Of a DNA stretch of 64,000 nt, positions 18,434 to 27,025 are shown piece after piece. The DNA comes from Salinisphaera sp. Q1T1-3. Its GTDB lineage: Bacteria > Pseudomonadota > Gammaproteobacteria > Nevskiales > Salinisphaeraceae. The position numbers and the translations under genes are program-made. The notes beneath the pieces are model-generated. The model did not search any database. It saw nothing but the letters and a program-made list of their open reading frames with translations, and was not told the origin of the DNA. Within the stretch, counting starts at the first letter, position 1. Each line of letters opens with the position of its first letter. Where the stretch lies: positions 1 through 64,000 of the forward strand of contig NZ_QZWD01000003.1 of assembly GCF_003602005.1 (NCBI RefSeq), read 5' to 3'.

Positions 18434-18919
18434 TTGGCAGCGAACGCGCGAGATGCCGCGGGCGAACGCGGTTACACACTCATGGAATTGATGATCGCGG
18501 TGGCGATCATCGGCATTCTGGCGGCAGTGGCCATCCCGCTGTATCGCGATTACACAACGCGCGCCGAGATCAGCGAGGGACTCGCGCTGGTGGGCCCGCT
18601 CAAAAGCGCCGTCGGCGAGTATTACGCCATCCACGGCGATTTACCCACGGAATCCAATTGGTACAAGGTTCTTGAAGCCTTGGGTATGCCACATGGCAAT
18701 GAGGGGGCAGCCTCTGGCCGCTATGTCACCCGTATTTATTGGCACAACGACGCGGATGCCCCAGCGATCTATATCCGTTATCAGGGCAACGACGCCATCG
18801 ATGGAAAGAAGCTGGCACTGATGGCCGATTTCGATGGCGATAGTCTGGTCTGGCGGTGTCGCCCAACGGAATCCGACGGCATCGACCCGCGCTATCTGCC
18901 GGCCAGCTGCAAACCTTGA
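18434..18919 (+). CDS. Orphan type IV pilin-like protein
   Basis: Major-pilin-like or minor-pilin-like subunit processed by prepilin peptidase. I infer a TTG start at 18434, with AGGGGG about 7 bp upstream; no in-frame ATG precedes the pilin motif. The 13-residue leader ends in Gly, and the mature protein begins [18 protein letters not shown]: Tyr at +1 instead of the usual Phe, Glu at +5 and a long hydrophobic helix. Two cysteines near the C-terminus (WRCRP and ASCKP) form the D-loop typical of PilA. No pil assembly genes are nearby. Confidence 0.8.
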   Translation: MAANARDAAGERGYTLMELMIAVAIIGILAAVAIPLYRDYTTRAEISEGLALVGPLKSAVGEYYAIHGDLPTESNWYKVLEALGMPHGNEGAASGRYVTRIYWHNDADAPAIYIRYQGNDAIDGKKLALMADFDGDSLVWRCRPTESDGIDPRYLPASCKP

Positions 18920-18940
18920 GCCGAGGGGCGCGGTATGCCG

Positions 18941-19360
18941 TCAGCCGGCGTCGTCGCCCTGCTTGAAGCGGCGCAGACGGCGTCGCGATTTGCGATCCGG
19001 ACGGGCCGTGGGGCGCGGCATGGCCAGATTGGCGGCGCGGCGTTCGGCCGCGGCCTGCTCGCGACGGGTGACGCTGTCCGGCGTTTCGACATACAGCGCC
19101 TGGGCCTGACTGGCCGGGCCGCGTTTGGACGCGGTATCGATCACATCGATTTCGAAGACCTGTTCGGCCTTGACGATCCGCAGACGCTGGCCGGGCCGGA
19201 TCGTGACGCTGGCCTTGGCGCGATGCCCGTCGAGCTCGACGTGGCCGCCCTTGATCGCGGTAGTCGCCAGGCTGCGGGTCTTGAAGAAACGGGCCGCCCA
19301 GAGCCATTTGTCGAGACGCACGCTCTCGGCGTCAGGGTTGTTGCGTGATGTGTCGTTCAT
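18941..19360 (-). CDS. hslR: Heat-shock protein 15 (S4-domain RNA-binding protein)
   Basis: Binds free 50S subunits carrying nascent chains and helps recycle stalled ribosomes. The start at 19360 (MNDTSRNNPDAESVRLDKW) gives 139 residues. The S4 domain covers residues about 15-75 (RLDKWLWAARFFKTRSLA, GHVELDGHRAK). The C-terminal third is a basic tail rich in Arg, as in HslR. It is transcribed divergently from the small DUF3634 gene, with a 44-bp gap, and is convergent with the pilin gene. Confidence 0.9.
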   Translation of the reverse strand: MNDTSRNNPDAESVRLDKWLWAARFFKTRSLATTAIKGGHVELDGHRAKASVTIRPGQRLRIVKAEQVFEIDVIDTASKRGPASQAQALYVETPDSVTRREQAAAERRAANLAMPRPTARPDRKSRRRLRRFKQGDDAG

Positions 19361-19404
19361 GACGAGACTTTGACATATCGTCCTCCGACTGCGCCAAAAA
19401 CGCT

Positions 19405-19686
19405 GTGTTCGATCGTTTCCGCCTGAATTATCGCCTCGTGATCGACGACGTCGGACAGGTCCGCGTTGATGTCGGCCGCGCGCCACCGCGTTTCCTGCAC
19501 GATGTCGTGGATATCACGCGATTGCACGGCATCGACCGCGGCAGCATCGAATGCAAGGGCGCCGGGGCCCGGACGCGGCTGCGTTTCTCGAACGATTTCC
19601 CGCGGACGGGACGACAGGCCGTGCGCAACGTGTGGCAACCGCCGTCCGGGCCCGGCCCGTCGGGCGGACGACGGGCCGCCGGCTGA
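19405..19686 (+). CDS. DUF3634-like small protein
   Basis: A 93-residue protein of unknown function starting at GTG. The core (VDVGRAPPRFLHDVVDI, then LRFSNDFPRTGRQAVRNVW) follows the pattern of DUF3634 proteins from Pseudomonas and related bacteria: a basic strand, a PP-x-F helix, and a final FS-D-P helix ending in RNV. Those proteins usually have an N-terminal membrane helix, which is missing here. The tail from residue 78 is Gly/Pro/Arg rich. Divergent from hslR. Confidence 0.6.
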   Translation: MFDRFRLNYRLVIDDVGQVRVDVGRAPPRFLHDVVDITRLHGIDRGSIECKGAGARTRLRFSNDFPRTGRQAVRNVWQPPSGPGPSGGRRAAG

Positions 19687-19770
19687 CGACGAGGCCGGTT
19701 CGGCGCGGGTCGTATCGCATCACCATGGCTGCCCGGGCCGAACCGGGCGCGCATGCGACCGCGATATGCC

Positions 19771-19941
19771 CTGGGGCGTGTTGCGGATTGGTATGCGTCC
19801 GCGCCGGGCCTGTTTGCCGGCAAAACGAGGTGTCTTGAGCGGTGCCTGGTCGTGTCACCTCGCAATCCGGATGCGTGCCCTTGGCCGGGCCGGTAAGCGC
19901 TTGCCAACGTGGTGCGTGTACCGAACCGCAACAGGCCCTAG
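19771..19941 (+). repeat. Degenerate MITE-like element, copy 4
   Basis: A 171-bp relic. The left end GGGCGTGTTGCGG and the segment GTCCGCGCCGGGC resemble the canonical left end, and the right end CCGCAACAGGCC abuts CTAG at 19938-19941. The middle has been deleted or has diverged. It ends 33 bp before the glutathione transferase start. The 84 bp before it, after the DUF3634 gene, show nothing. Confidence 0.6.
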
Positions 19942-19974
19942 ACTGGCGTTCTGTCTCCCATCACGGTGTCGATC

Positions 19975-20640
19975 ATGATCACGGTGCACCATCTGGCCGA
20001 TTCGCGCTCGCAGCGCGTGTTGTGGCTTCTCGAGGAACTGGCGCTGCCCTACGGCGTCAAGCGCTACGAGCGCGATCCGAAGACCTATCTCGCCCCCGAG
20101 GCACTCAAGAAAGTGCACCCGTTGGGCAAGTCGCCGGTGATCACCGACGATGCTCGCACGGTCGCCGAGACCGGTCTGATCGTCGACTATCTCGTACGTG
20201 AACACGGCCAGGGCCAGCTCGCCCCGCCGCCGGACAGCGAAGCGCATCTGCGCTATGCCTACTGGCTACACTATGCGGAAGGTTCGCTCATGCCGCCCAT
20301 GCTGCTCCAGATCGTCTTCGACGGCGTCGAGCAGCGCGCGCCGCGTCTGGCTCGGCCGGTGGCCCGGGCGATCTCCGGTCAGGTCAAGAAGCAGTTCATC
20401 CGGCCGCAACAGCGGCTGCATTTCGATTATCTGGAAAATCAGCTCGCCGATGCCGACTGGTTCGTCGGCGACGAGTTCTCGGCGGCGGATGTGATGCTCA
20501 GCTTCCCGATCGAGGCGGCGGCCACGCGTGGCATGCTTGATCCGGATTATCCGCGGCTGACCGAATTCGTGCGGCGCATCCAGTCCCGGCCGGCCTATCG
20601 ACGGGCCCTCGAACGCGGCGGGGAATACGCTTACGCGTAA
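19975..20640 (+). CDS. Glutathione S-transferase
   Basis: Cytosolic glutathione transferase or related detoxifying enzyme. The 221-residue protein starts MITVHHLADSRSQRVLWLLEEL, giving the thioredoxin-like N-terminal domain with the catalytic Ser region. HPLGKSPVITD has the cis-Pro, and ETGLIVDYL is the glutathione-binding helix. The alpha-helical C-terminal domain contains DWFVGDEFSAADVMLSF, the family N-capping box. A GTG three codons upstream is an alternative start. Alone on its strand; convergent with the secreted protein gene downstream. Confidence 0.88.
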   Translation: MITVHHLADSRSQRVLWLLEELALPYGVKRYERDPKTYLAPEALKKVHPLGKSPVITDDARTVAETGLIVDYLVREHGQGQLAPPPDSEAHLRYAYWLHYAEGSLMPPMLLQIVFDGVEQRAPRLARPVARAISGQVKKQFIRPQQRLHFDYLENQLADADWFVGDEFSAADVMLSFPIEAAATRGMLDPDYPRLTEFVRRIQSRPAYRRALERGGEYAYA

Positions 20641-20728
20641 GACATGACGCCTCGAGGCCCGTCGTCGTCGCGTGAGGCGAGCGGCCTGTATCGTGCGATA
20701 CGGGCCGCGTGCTTATACGACCGACATG

Positions 20729-20752
20729 AAAAAGCCCGGCCGAGGCCGGGCT
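20729..20752 (-). terminator. Rho-independent terminator of the secreted Gln-rich protein gene
   Basis: On the minus strand a GC-rich stem (GCCCGGC paired with GCCGGGC, loop CTCG) is followed by five T. It lies 37 bp beyond the stop of the gene at 20789-21352. The plus-strand side lacks a T-run, so it acts mainly leftwards. Confidence 0.82.
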
Positions 20753-20788
20753 TGATCGATCCGAGACCGAAGTCGTCGGCGTCTTCGA

Positions 20789-21352
20789 TCAGTTGCCGCT
20801 GTTGCCGCCCTGGGCGCTGCCCATGGACTGCTGCAGCTGCGAACGCTTGGACTTCATGTCCGAGATCAGATCGTCCGTCTTGCCGTTCTGCTTGTTCATG
20901 GCCTGCAGGGTGCTGTTCTGGAGCTGCTTGCCGGCCTGCTGGATGTCGTCCTGCTGCATGGCGGCGTTACGGGCCTTGACCATCTGCTGACGCTCGTTCT
21001 GGAACTTCTGCATCACGGCCTTGCGCTTGTCGTCCGACAGATCCTTGTTCTGCAGCTGCTTGGCGTATTTCTCCATGCGCTTTTCGCCCGCGTCGACGTC
21101 ATAGCCCTGTTTCTTCACAGCGGCCTTGACCTGCGACTCGAACTGCTTCTGCTGCTTGGCGAGCTGCGGGTTGTTCTTGATTGTCTGGTCGTGGATCTGC
21201 TTGAGCTGTTGGGCGTCCTGACGATAGCCCTGCATCAGCTGCTGCGACTGACCGGAGGCACCCGACTGGCCACTGTCGGCCGCCACGGCCATGCCGGAAA
21301 ACGAGACGGCGGCAGCCGCCAGCAGGCCGATGGTGGAAAGACGTTTAATCAT
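20789..21352 (-). CDS. Secreted glutamine/lysine-rich helical protein, unknown function
   Basis: I do not recognise the family. Residues 1-25 are a Sec signal peptide (IKRLSTIGLLAAAAVSF...AVAAD). The rest of the 187 residues are almost entirely polar and helix-forming (QQLMQGYRQDAQQLKQIHDQ, KNNPQLAKQQKQFESQVKAA), consistent with a periplasmic coiled coil. There are no cysteines or transmembrane segments. Its build recalls small periplasmic chaperones such as Skp or Spy, but I see none of their specific motifs. It has its own terminator and stands alone. Confidence 0.7.
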   Translation of the reverse strand: MIKRLSTIGLLAAAAVSFSGMAVAADSGQSGASGQSQQLMQGYRQDAQQLKQIHDQTIKNNPQLAKQQKQFESQVKAAVKKQGYDVDAGEKRMEKYAKQLQNKDLSDDKRKAVMQKFQNERQQMVKARNAAMQQDDIQQAGKQLQNSTLQAMNKQNGKTDDLISDMKSKRSQLQQSMGSAQGGNSGN

Positions 21353-21474
21353 AGAAAACCTGTCGTGCAGATATGTGCGAAACGAATGAGACCACAGGCA
21401 AGCTTAACAGTTGCATGACGACGCCAGAAAATTTTGAAAAGGTCTTGGTCGCGATCACCGCCCCCGGCTCGTGG

Positions 21475-22230
21475 CTATCGATTGGAGGCGAGACGATCGG
21501 CGGCGCGCGTGGTCTCGGGCAGCCGATAACGGCTGAGCATGCGTTTGCACCACATCACAGCCTCATCCAGCGTGCAGCCGTGGCCGCGCGAGACATAGAT
21601 CGGCTTGACCCGCACCCGCGAGCGCAGCACCACACCGATCGTCTCGTGCGCGTGCGTCACCGCCACCTGCGCGAAACGGGTATCGGGAACCGTATCGTGC
21701 GTGCCCACGAGTCTTTTCTTGGCGATGCCGATGGCCGGCAGGCCGCTGGCCAGGCCCAGGTGCGTGGCCACGCCCAATCGTCGTGGATGCGCGATGCCGT
21801 GCCCGTCGACCATCAGTAGATCGGGCGTCATCTCGAGGCGGGCCAAGGCCGTCAACGCGGCCGGGACTTCCCGGAAGGACAATAACCCGGGGATATAGGG
21901 CATGCGCGTCGGTTCGCGCACCAGGGCGCGTTCGTATTCGGCGCCGGTTTCGGCATCGAGCACCACGATCGCCGCGCGTGTGGTCGCCCCCCGGTCTTCG
22001 AAACCGATATCCACGCCGGCGACCCGTCGAATCGGATGCGCCAGTGGTCCTGCGTCGATGTACTCGCGCAGCCGTTCCTGCAGCGCGCGGCCGTCGGCGG
22101 CATGACTCGGCCAGTCGTGTCGGACACGGATCAGACCGTGCGGGCCGTAACCGGTCTCGAGTGCGGGCGTACTATTGCGCGTGGTCTTCGGCAAAACGCC
22201 GCATGATCTCGATGGTTTCGTCGCTGACAT
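21475..22230 (-). CDS. nfi: Endonuclease V (deoxyinosine 3'-endonuclease)
   Basis: DNA repair enzyme that nicks next to deaminated bases (inosine, xanthine). Family motifs are complete: GVDIGFE with the metal-binding Asp, RMPYIPGLLSFRE with the invariant PYIPG, VDGHGIAHPRRLGVA, GIAKKRLVG, and the C-terminal YRLPETTRAAD. The start is unsettled. The ATG at 22230 used here overlaps mntR by 59 bp; a TTG at 22191 would overlap by 20 bp and fits the length of E. coli Nfi better. Last gene of an aroE-mntR-nfi run. Confidence 0.9.
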   Translation of the reverse strand: MSATKPSRSCGVLPKTTRNSTPALETGYGPHGLIRVRHDWPSHAADGRALQERLREYIDAGPLAHPIRRVAGVDIGFEDRGATTRAAIVVLDAETGAEYERALVREPTRMPYIPGLLSFREVPAALTALARLEMTPDLLMVDGHGIAHPRRLGVATHLGLASGLPAIGIAKKRLVGTHDTVPDTRFAQVAVTHAHETIGVVLRSRVRVKPIYVSRGHGCTLDEAVMWCKRMLSRYRLPETTRAADRLASNR

Positions 22231-22651
22231 GGTGTTCCATGCCCTCGGCATCCTGTCGGGCGGTGTCGTCACTGACGCCCAGGGCGCTCAAAAAACGCAG
22301 GACCACGATATGCCGTTCGCGTGACACGCGAGCCATTTCACGACCGGCCTCGGTGAGGAAGATCGAGCGATAAGGCTGGCTGGTGACCAGACCCGATTCG
22401 GTCATGCGTCGGATCATCTTGCCGACCGTGGCCTGGGTCACGCCCATGCGTTGTGCGATCTCGACGGCGCGGGCTTCGCCCTTGGCATCGATGAGGTCGC
22501 CGATGAGTTCGACGTAGTCCTCGATCAGCTCGGTTTCGTGTGCCTTGCGCACGGTGCTGTACTGTCGAGCGTGCGTTTCCGGGTCGAGGAGTTCGCCGGA
22601 ACGGTCGCCAGACAGGACATGATCGAGTTTGCGGGCGATGTGCGCAGTCAT
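22172..22651 (-). CDS. mntR: Manganese-dependent transcriptional regulator MntR
   Basis: DtxR/MntR-family repressor that senses Mn(II) and controls manganese transport. The start at 22651 (MTAHIARKLDHV) gives 159 residues. A winged helix covers about residues 50-95 (RAVEIAQRMGVTQATVGKMI), and the metal-binding and dimerisation domain follows (GREMARVSRERHIVVLRFL, EGMEHHVSDETI), with the His, Glu and Asp residues expected. It lacks the third SH3-like domain, like MntR. No manganese transporter gene lies in this window. It starts 8 bp after aroE. Confidence 0.9.
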   Translation of the reverse strand: MTAHIARKLDHVLSGDRSGELLDPETHARQYSTVRKAHETELIEDYVELIGDLIDAKGEARAVEIAQRMGVTQATVGKMIRRMTESGLVTSQPYRSIFLTEAGREMARVSRERHIVVLRFLSALGVSDDTARQDAEGMEHHVSDETIEIMRRFAEDHAQ

Positions 22652-22658
22652 GGCGTTA

Positions 22659-23495
22659 TTATAGCGTGTCCTGTGGCTGTCGTAGACGCGCGATGACTGT
22701 GGCGGTGTCCGGCCGGATGCCGCGCCAGAGCTGAAACGATTCCGCCGCCTGTTCGACCAGCATGCCAAAGCCGTCCACGCCGTTCACGCCGGGGCGCCCG
22801 TGTAAGCGGGCCCAGTGCAGAAACGGCGTCTCCGTGTCGCTGTAGATCATGTCGTAGACGCCGCGGGCACGGGCCAGAACATCGGTATCGAGGGCCGGCA
22901 TCTCGCCCGCGAGGCCGGCGGAAATGGCGTTGATGACGAGATCGGCATCGTGCGGTGCCGCGGCCAGCGTGGTTGCGGCGACCGTGCCGGCTTCGTCGCA
23001 GGCCGCGGCGATGGCTTCGGCCTTGTCGCGCGTGCGATTGGCGATCGTGACGTGGGCCACGCCGGCCGCGATCAGGCTCGGCACGACACCGCGCACGGCG
23101 CCGCCGGCGCCGAGGATGAGAACATGCAGGCCGACCGGATCGATGCCCAGGCGCCCGGTCAGATCCGCGATCAGGCCGGCGCCGTCGGTATTGTCGCCGA
23201 CCAGGCCGTCCGGAGTGCTCATCAGCGTATTGACGGCGCCTGCGCGTTCGGCCCGTGCGGTCAGGCGATCGGCCAGCGCCGCGGCTTGCTCCTTGAAGGG
23301 CAGCGTGACGTTCAAGCCGCGACCGCCCTCGGCAAAGAACGAACGCGCGACATCGACGAAGCCGTCACGCGGGGCCGGCAGTCGGTCATAGACCAGCGCC
23401 TGGTTGGTCTGCTCGGCAAACAGGGCATGGATATCCGGCGAGCGGCTGTGCTCGACGGGATGACCGATGACAGCGTAGCGATCGATGCGCGACAT
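22659..23495 (-). CDS. aroE: Shikimate dehydrogenase AroE
   Basis: NADPH-dependent reduction of 3-dehydroshikimate, fourth step of the shikimate pathway. The start at 23495 (MSRIDRYAVIGHPVEHSRSP) gives 278 residues. Present are the substrate-binding HSRSP, NVTLPFKE with the catalytic lysine, GDNTDGAG with the catalytic aspartate, the nucleotide-binding GAGGAVRG and the NADP-selecting NRTRDKA. It probably heads an aroE-mntR-nfi operon. aroB of the same pathway lies far away at 62.3 kb. Confidence 0.95.
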   Translation of the reverse strand: MSRIDRYAVIGHPVEHSRSPDIHALFAEQTNQALVYDRLPAPRDGFVDVARSFFAEGGRGLNVTLPFKEQAAALADRLTARAERAGAVNTLMSTPDGLVGDNTDGAGLIADLTGRLGIDPVGLHVLILGAGGAVRGVVPSLIAAGVAHVTIANRTRDKAEAIAAACDEAGTVAATTLAAAPHDADLVINAISAGLAGEMPALDTDVLARARGVYDMIYSDTETPFLHWARLHGRPGVNGVDGFGMLVEQAAESFQLWRGIRPDTATVIARLRQPQDTL

Positions 23496-23598
23496 GAGGC
23501 GGGGGCTTGGAGAACCAGCCGTTATGCTGGGCGAGGCCGGCGCCGGCGACAAGCCGGCGACGATGGCGTGGCGTGCCCGTCTTGCGGCCGCGTGGCGT

Positions 23599-24723
23599 TC
23601 AGGGCTCGTAGAACCGGCCACGCCATGCGCGCGGGCGTCCGAGTCGAGCCAGGATCAGCGCCCGCCACTGCAGCGCCAGGGTTGTGACGACCGCGGCAGG
23701 ATGGCACAGCACGGCCCGCATGGACTGGTGGGTTGCCACAGCCACGGCGAGCCGCGCCGCGATGAGCAGGCCGAGCGCCGTCGCTGCCATCGTCAGCGAC
23801 GCCGGCGTGGCGCCGACGATGGCAGCGATGAACACCAAGCACGGTAACCAGTGCCCGCCGATCAGCAGGACGGTCCAGATCGGCAGGCCCCGCGGCGTGG
23901 CCATACCTTCGGTCGCGTCCTTGGAAAACCCGTGCCAGGCCGCCGTGAAACCGTCGTACATGCGACATGACGCCAGACCGGCAGCGTTGAACAGATCGCT
24001 GGCATGGCCGGCACGACGAACGTTGGCCGGCAGATTCAGCCCGTCGTGCATGCGCTGTACACAGGCCGCATGACCGCCGGCGGCCTCATAGGCCGTGCGG
24101 GTCACGAGCATGAACTGGCCACAGCCGGCGGCCAGACTCGGCGCGCGGGGCAACAGCCGGGCCAGGGGAATGGGCAGATAGCCGAGCAACAGCACGGGGA
24201 TCATCGGGACCAGCAACATCTCGCCCCACGAGCCGGTGATTTGACGGGGAAATCCGCTGGCCAGCCCGAGTCGGCGGCGATGCAGCCAACCGGCGGCACG
24301 GGCCAGTGCATCCGGGCCGAGATGCACATCGGCGTCGATGAAGACCAGGGTGTCGTGGCAGGCGGCGGCGGCGAGCTGGGCACAGGCATACTGCTTGCCG
24401 TTGTAACCGGTCGGCAGCGGGCGGCCCGCGATCAGACGCACACGAGCATCGTGTTCTGCCAGTGCGGCGACGCGTGCCGCGGTATCGTCGCTGGAGCCAT
24501 CGTCGAGCACGATGATTTCCAACGCGATATCGCGACTGGCCAGGGCGGCCTGCAGTGTCGCTTCGATACGCCGACTCTCGTCACGCGCGGGAATGAGCAA
24601 CGATATGGCGAGCGTGTTGCCGTGTCGCTCGGGACGCGGCACGCGGAACAGCGTCAGGTTGATGGCGGTGAGACACGCATACAGCCCGGCCAAGGCCAGG
24701 GCGACCAGCGCCAGCGTGGTCAT
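23599..24723 (-). CDS. Carotenoid-cluster family 2 glycosyltransferase (CrtQ-like)
   Basis: Likely glycosylates a carotenoid carboxylate at the membrane. The 374-residue protein has an N-terminal membrane helix, a GT-A domain with LLIPARDESRRIEATL, VLDDGSSDDTA, TGYNGKQYACAQ and FIDADVHLGPDAL (the DxD motif), then several C-terminal membrane helices. This layout matches 4,4'-diaponeurosporenoate glycosyltransferase. It overlaps the acyltransferase gene by 4 bp and is the last gene of a four-gene minus-strand operon for carotenoid synthesis. A different lipid acceptor cannot be excluded. Confidence 0.78.
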   Translation of the reverse strand: MTTLALVALALAGLYACLTAINLTLFRVPRPERHGNTLAISLLIPARDESRRIEATLQAALASRDIALEIIVLDDGSSDDTAARVAALAEHDARVRLIAGRPLPTGYNGKQYACAQLAAAACHDTLVFIDADVHLGPDALARAAGWLHRRRLGLASGFPRQITGSWGEMLLVPMIPVLLLGYLPIPLARLLPRAPSLAAGCGQFMLVTRTAYEAAGGHAACVQRMHDGLNLPANVRRAGHASDLFNAAGLASCRMYDGFTAAWHGFSKDATEGMATPRGLPIWTVLLIGGHWLPCLVFIAAIVGATPASLTMAATALGLLIAARLAVAVATHQSMRAVLCHPAAVVTTLALQWRALILARLGRPRAWRGRFYEP

Positions 24724-25508
24724 CGTGGCGGCTGTCGATCGTGGCGGGCATCAAAGACACGGCCTCGCGCCGCCGCCTGCAGGCGGCGCCCCAGATCATA
24801 GAGGCCGCCCACGCCGACGCGCCCGCTGACCAGCGTCGTGAAACCGCTTGCGTCGCGCGTCATGCTCGCCTGGCCCAGCGAATCGATGGTTTCGGTCAAT
24901 GCCGCGGCCAGCTGTTCGGTGGTACGGGCATTGCCGGTGATCGGGGCGCCGAAACGACACAGCGCCTCGGGCTGTTTCTCTTGCCAGAACACGTATTCGA
25001 TCGCCAAGGGCACCGCGATCGCCTGGGGAACGCGCGCCAGCACGCGGGCCAGCCCCGGACGCAGACGTACCGGGCGGATTCGCGGATCGACGAATTCGCC
25101 CTGAGCGGTGACCCAGAGCATGCGCGAAGGCGCGGCGAGCACGCCGCGCGCGATACGCAGCAGGCGCGCGGCGCCGCGATAGCCCTCGGTTTCGATGCCG
25201 AATATGCCGACGCGTCGGAGAACGCGATACTGCGACAAGGCCGCCGAATCCATCGGGCCGAAACTCTGGCGATCGGCGAACAGGCGGCCCGCAAGCACGA
25301 TGAACAACGCCGGATCCCACCAGGCGGGATGGTTGCTGTAGACCACGACCGGGCGATCGGTCGGCAGATCGGGCGGGCCATTGCCGGCCAGACGCAGGGC
25401 ATGAAACTCGCGCGCGATCTGGCGCTGCATCACCCAGGTGAAAAACGTCACCGCGAGCCGGGAACGCTGGGCCATGACGGCCTCGGCATCGTGTGCCGAT
25501 TTCTTCAC
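24720..25508 (-). CDS. Carotenoid-cluster lysophospholipid-type acyltransferase
   Basis: PlsC-like acyltransferase of 262 residues. The catalytic motif appears as SNHPAWWDPALF (H-x4-D), with a second block FGPMDSAALSQYRVLRRVG and an LWVTAQGEFVDPR stretch in place of the usual EGTR. The substrate is probably the sugar of a glycosylated carotenoid, by analogy with CrtO in staphyloxanthin synthesis, although it is a different protein fold. It overlaps its neighbours on both sides by 4 bp, so it is translationally coupled within the operon. Confidence 0.75.
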   Translation of the reverse strand: MKKSAHDAEAVMAQRSRLAVTFFTWVMQRQIAREFHALRLAGNGPPDLPTDRPVVVYSNHPAWWDPALFIVLAGRLFADRQSFGPMDSAALSQYRVLRRVGIFGIETEGYRGAARLLRIARGVLAAPSRMLWVTAQGEFVDPRIRPVRLRPGLARVLARVPQAIAVPLAIEYVFWQEKQPEALCRFGAPITGNARTTEQLAAALTETIDSLGQASMTRDASGFTTLVSGRVGVGGLYDLGRRLQAAARGRVFDARHDRQPPR

Positions 25509-27025
25509 GCCGCGCCTTGCCGTGCTGTGAAATCGCCATCCAGTGCGTCGGCCGCGATCCAGCCGGACATCAGCGCCATGGGCATGCCGGGGCCGGGATG
25601 GGCCGAGCCGCCGGCCAGATACAGGCCCTCGACATAACGGCTGCGATTACCCGGCTTGAAGGCCCCCATCATCTTGCCGTGGCTGGCCAGACCATAGATC
25701 GCCCCGTCCAGTACCCGATAACGCTCGTGGATATCCTGCGGCGTGAGCGCCCGCTCGACCACGATGCGCTCTTTCAGATCGTCCATGCCCGCGGCCCGGG
25801 CCAGCTTGTCGAGGATCACCTGGCGATAGCCGGGCAGCATCTCCTGCCAATCCTGGCCAGGGCGCAGATAGGGCGTATGCACCAGGATGTAGAGCGCCTC
25901 GCCGCCCTCCGGGGCAACGCCCGATTCCGTCCGCGCCGGGGCCGCGATATAGGCGGTGGGGTCCGGCGCCGGCACGCCCTGGTGATAGATGGCATGAAAC
26001 TCTTCTTCCGGATTCCGGGAGAAGACGAAGTTGTGATGGGCCAGGTGCTCGTAAGCCCGGTCCAGGCCCAGATAGAGCACGACGCCCGAGCAGGCCGGCT
26101 CGCGCTCGCCGGTCTTGGCAAAGGCCTTGCCCGGTGCGCCGCCCACCAGCTCGCGATAGGTGCGCACCGAATCCATGTTGGAAACGATGCGATCGAAGGC
26201 GTGTTTGTGACCGTCACCGGTCTTGATCCCGGTGGCCCGACGCCCGTCCAGGGTGATTTCGGTGACATCGACGCCGGTATGAAAAGTCACGCCCAGTGCC
26301 TCGGCCAGACGGACCAGGGCGTCGGGCACAGCCCGCGTCCCGCCCATCGGGTACCACACCCCTTCGCCCACCTGCATATGGGCGATCCCGGCCAACACCG
26401 CGGGCGAGGCCGAAGGCGAGGAGCCGACGTACTGGATGAAGTGATCGAGCATCTGGGCCACGCGATCGTCTTTGACGTGCTTGCGCACCAGCTGGCCCAT
26501 GGACTGGTGCATGCGCAGCGCCATCACGTCGCGCATGGTCTTCCAGGACATGTTCTGGCCGACGTCGATAGTGTCCTTCAAGTCCTGGACCGCCTTCCAG
26601 AAGAAGAACTTGTCGGAGATACGCGAGAGATTCTCGGCCACCGTGAGAAAATCGCGATAGCCTTGCTCGCTGCCCGGGGCAAAGGCTTTCAGCTCCCGGT
26701 CCATGGTGGCCATGTCCTGGTGCAGGTCCAGCACGTCGCCGCCGTCGAAAAAGCAGCGCCACTGCGGATCCAGCCGCACGAGATCGAGCATCGCCTCGAT
26801 GGGCCGATCGGCCTCGCCGAAGATCCGCTCGAGCACGCGGGGTACGGTGAGGATCGTCGGGCCCATGTCGAAACGAAACCCGTCTTCTTCCCAGACCGCG
26901 GCCTTGCCGCCCAGCCACGCGTTCTTTTCGAACACGGTGACGTCATGGCCGCGGGCAGCCGCGGTCACGGCCGCGGCCAGCCCGCCCAGGCCGGCGCCGA
27001 TGATGCCGATGGTAGGCCGTGTCAT
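25505..27025 (-). CDS. CrtP/CrtNb-like carotenoid oxidoreductase
   Basis: FAD-dependent CrtI-family enzyme, 506 residues. The N-terminal dinucleotide fold (IGIIGAGLGGLAAAV, then ARGHDVTVFEKNAWLGGKA) and the C-terminal GLYLAGGSAHPGPGMPMAL close the family pattern. The central region (VVLYLGLDRAYEHLAHHNFV, SRNPEEEFHAIYHQG, APEGGEALYILVHTPY) resembles the CrtP/CrtNb branch, which oxidises the terminal methyl of C30 carotenoids to an aldehyde, more than true desaturases. Overlaps the next desaturase gene and the acyltransferase by 4 bp each. Confidence 0.78.
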   Translation of the reverse strand: MTRPTIGIIGAGLGGLAAAVTAAARGHDVTVFEKNAWLGGKAAVWEEDGFRFDMGPTILTVPRVLERIFGEADRPIEAMLDLVRLDPQWRCFFDGGDVLDLHQDMATMDRELKAFAPGSEQGYRDFLTVAENLSRISDKFFFWKAVQDLKDTIDVGQNMSWKTMRDVMALRMHQSMGQLVRKHVKDDRVAQMLDHFIQYVGSSPSASPAVLAGIAHMQVGEGVWYPMGGTRAVPDALVRLAEALGVTFHTGVDVTEITLDGRRATGIKTGDGHKHAFDRIVSNMDSVRTYRELVGGAPGKAFAKTGEREPACSGVVLYLGLDRAYEHLAHHNFVFSRNPEEEFHAIYHQGVPAPDPTAYIAAPARTESGVAPEGGEALYILVHTPYLRPGQDWQEMLPGYRQVILDKLARAAGMDDLKERIVVERALTPQDIHERYRVLDGAIYGLASHGKMMGAFKPGNRSRYVEGLYLAGGSAHPGPGMPMALMSGWIAADALDGDFTARQGAA

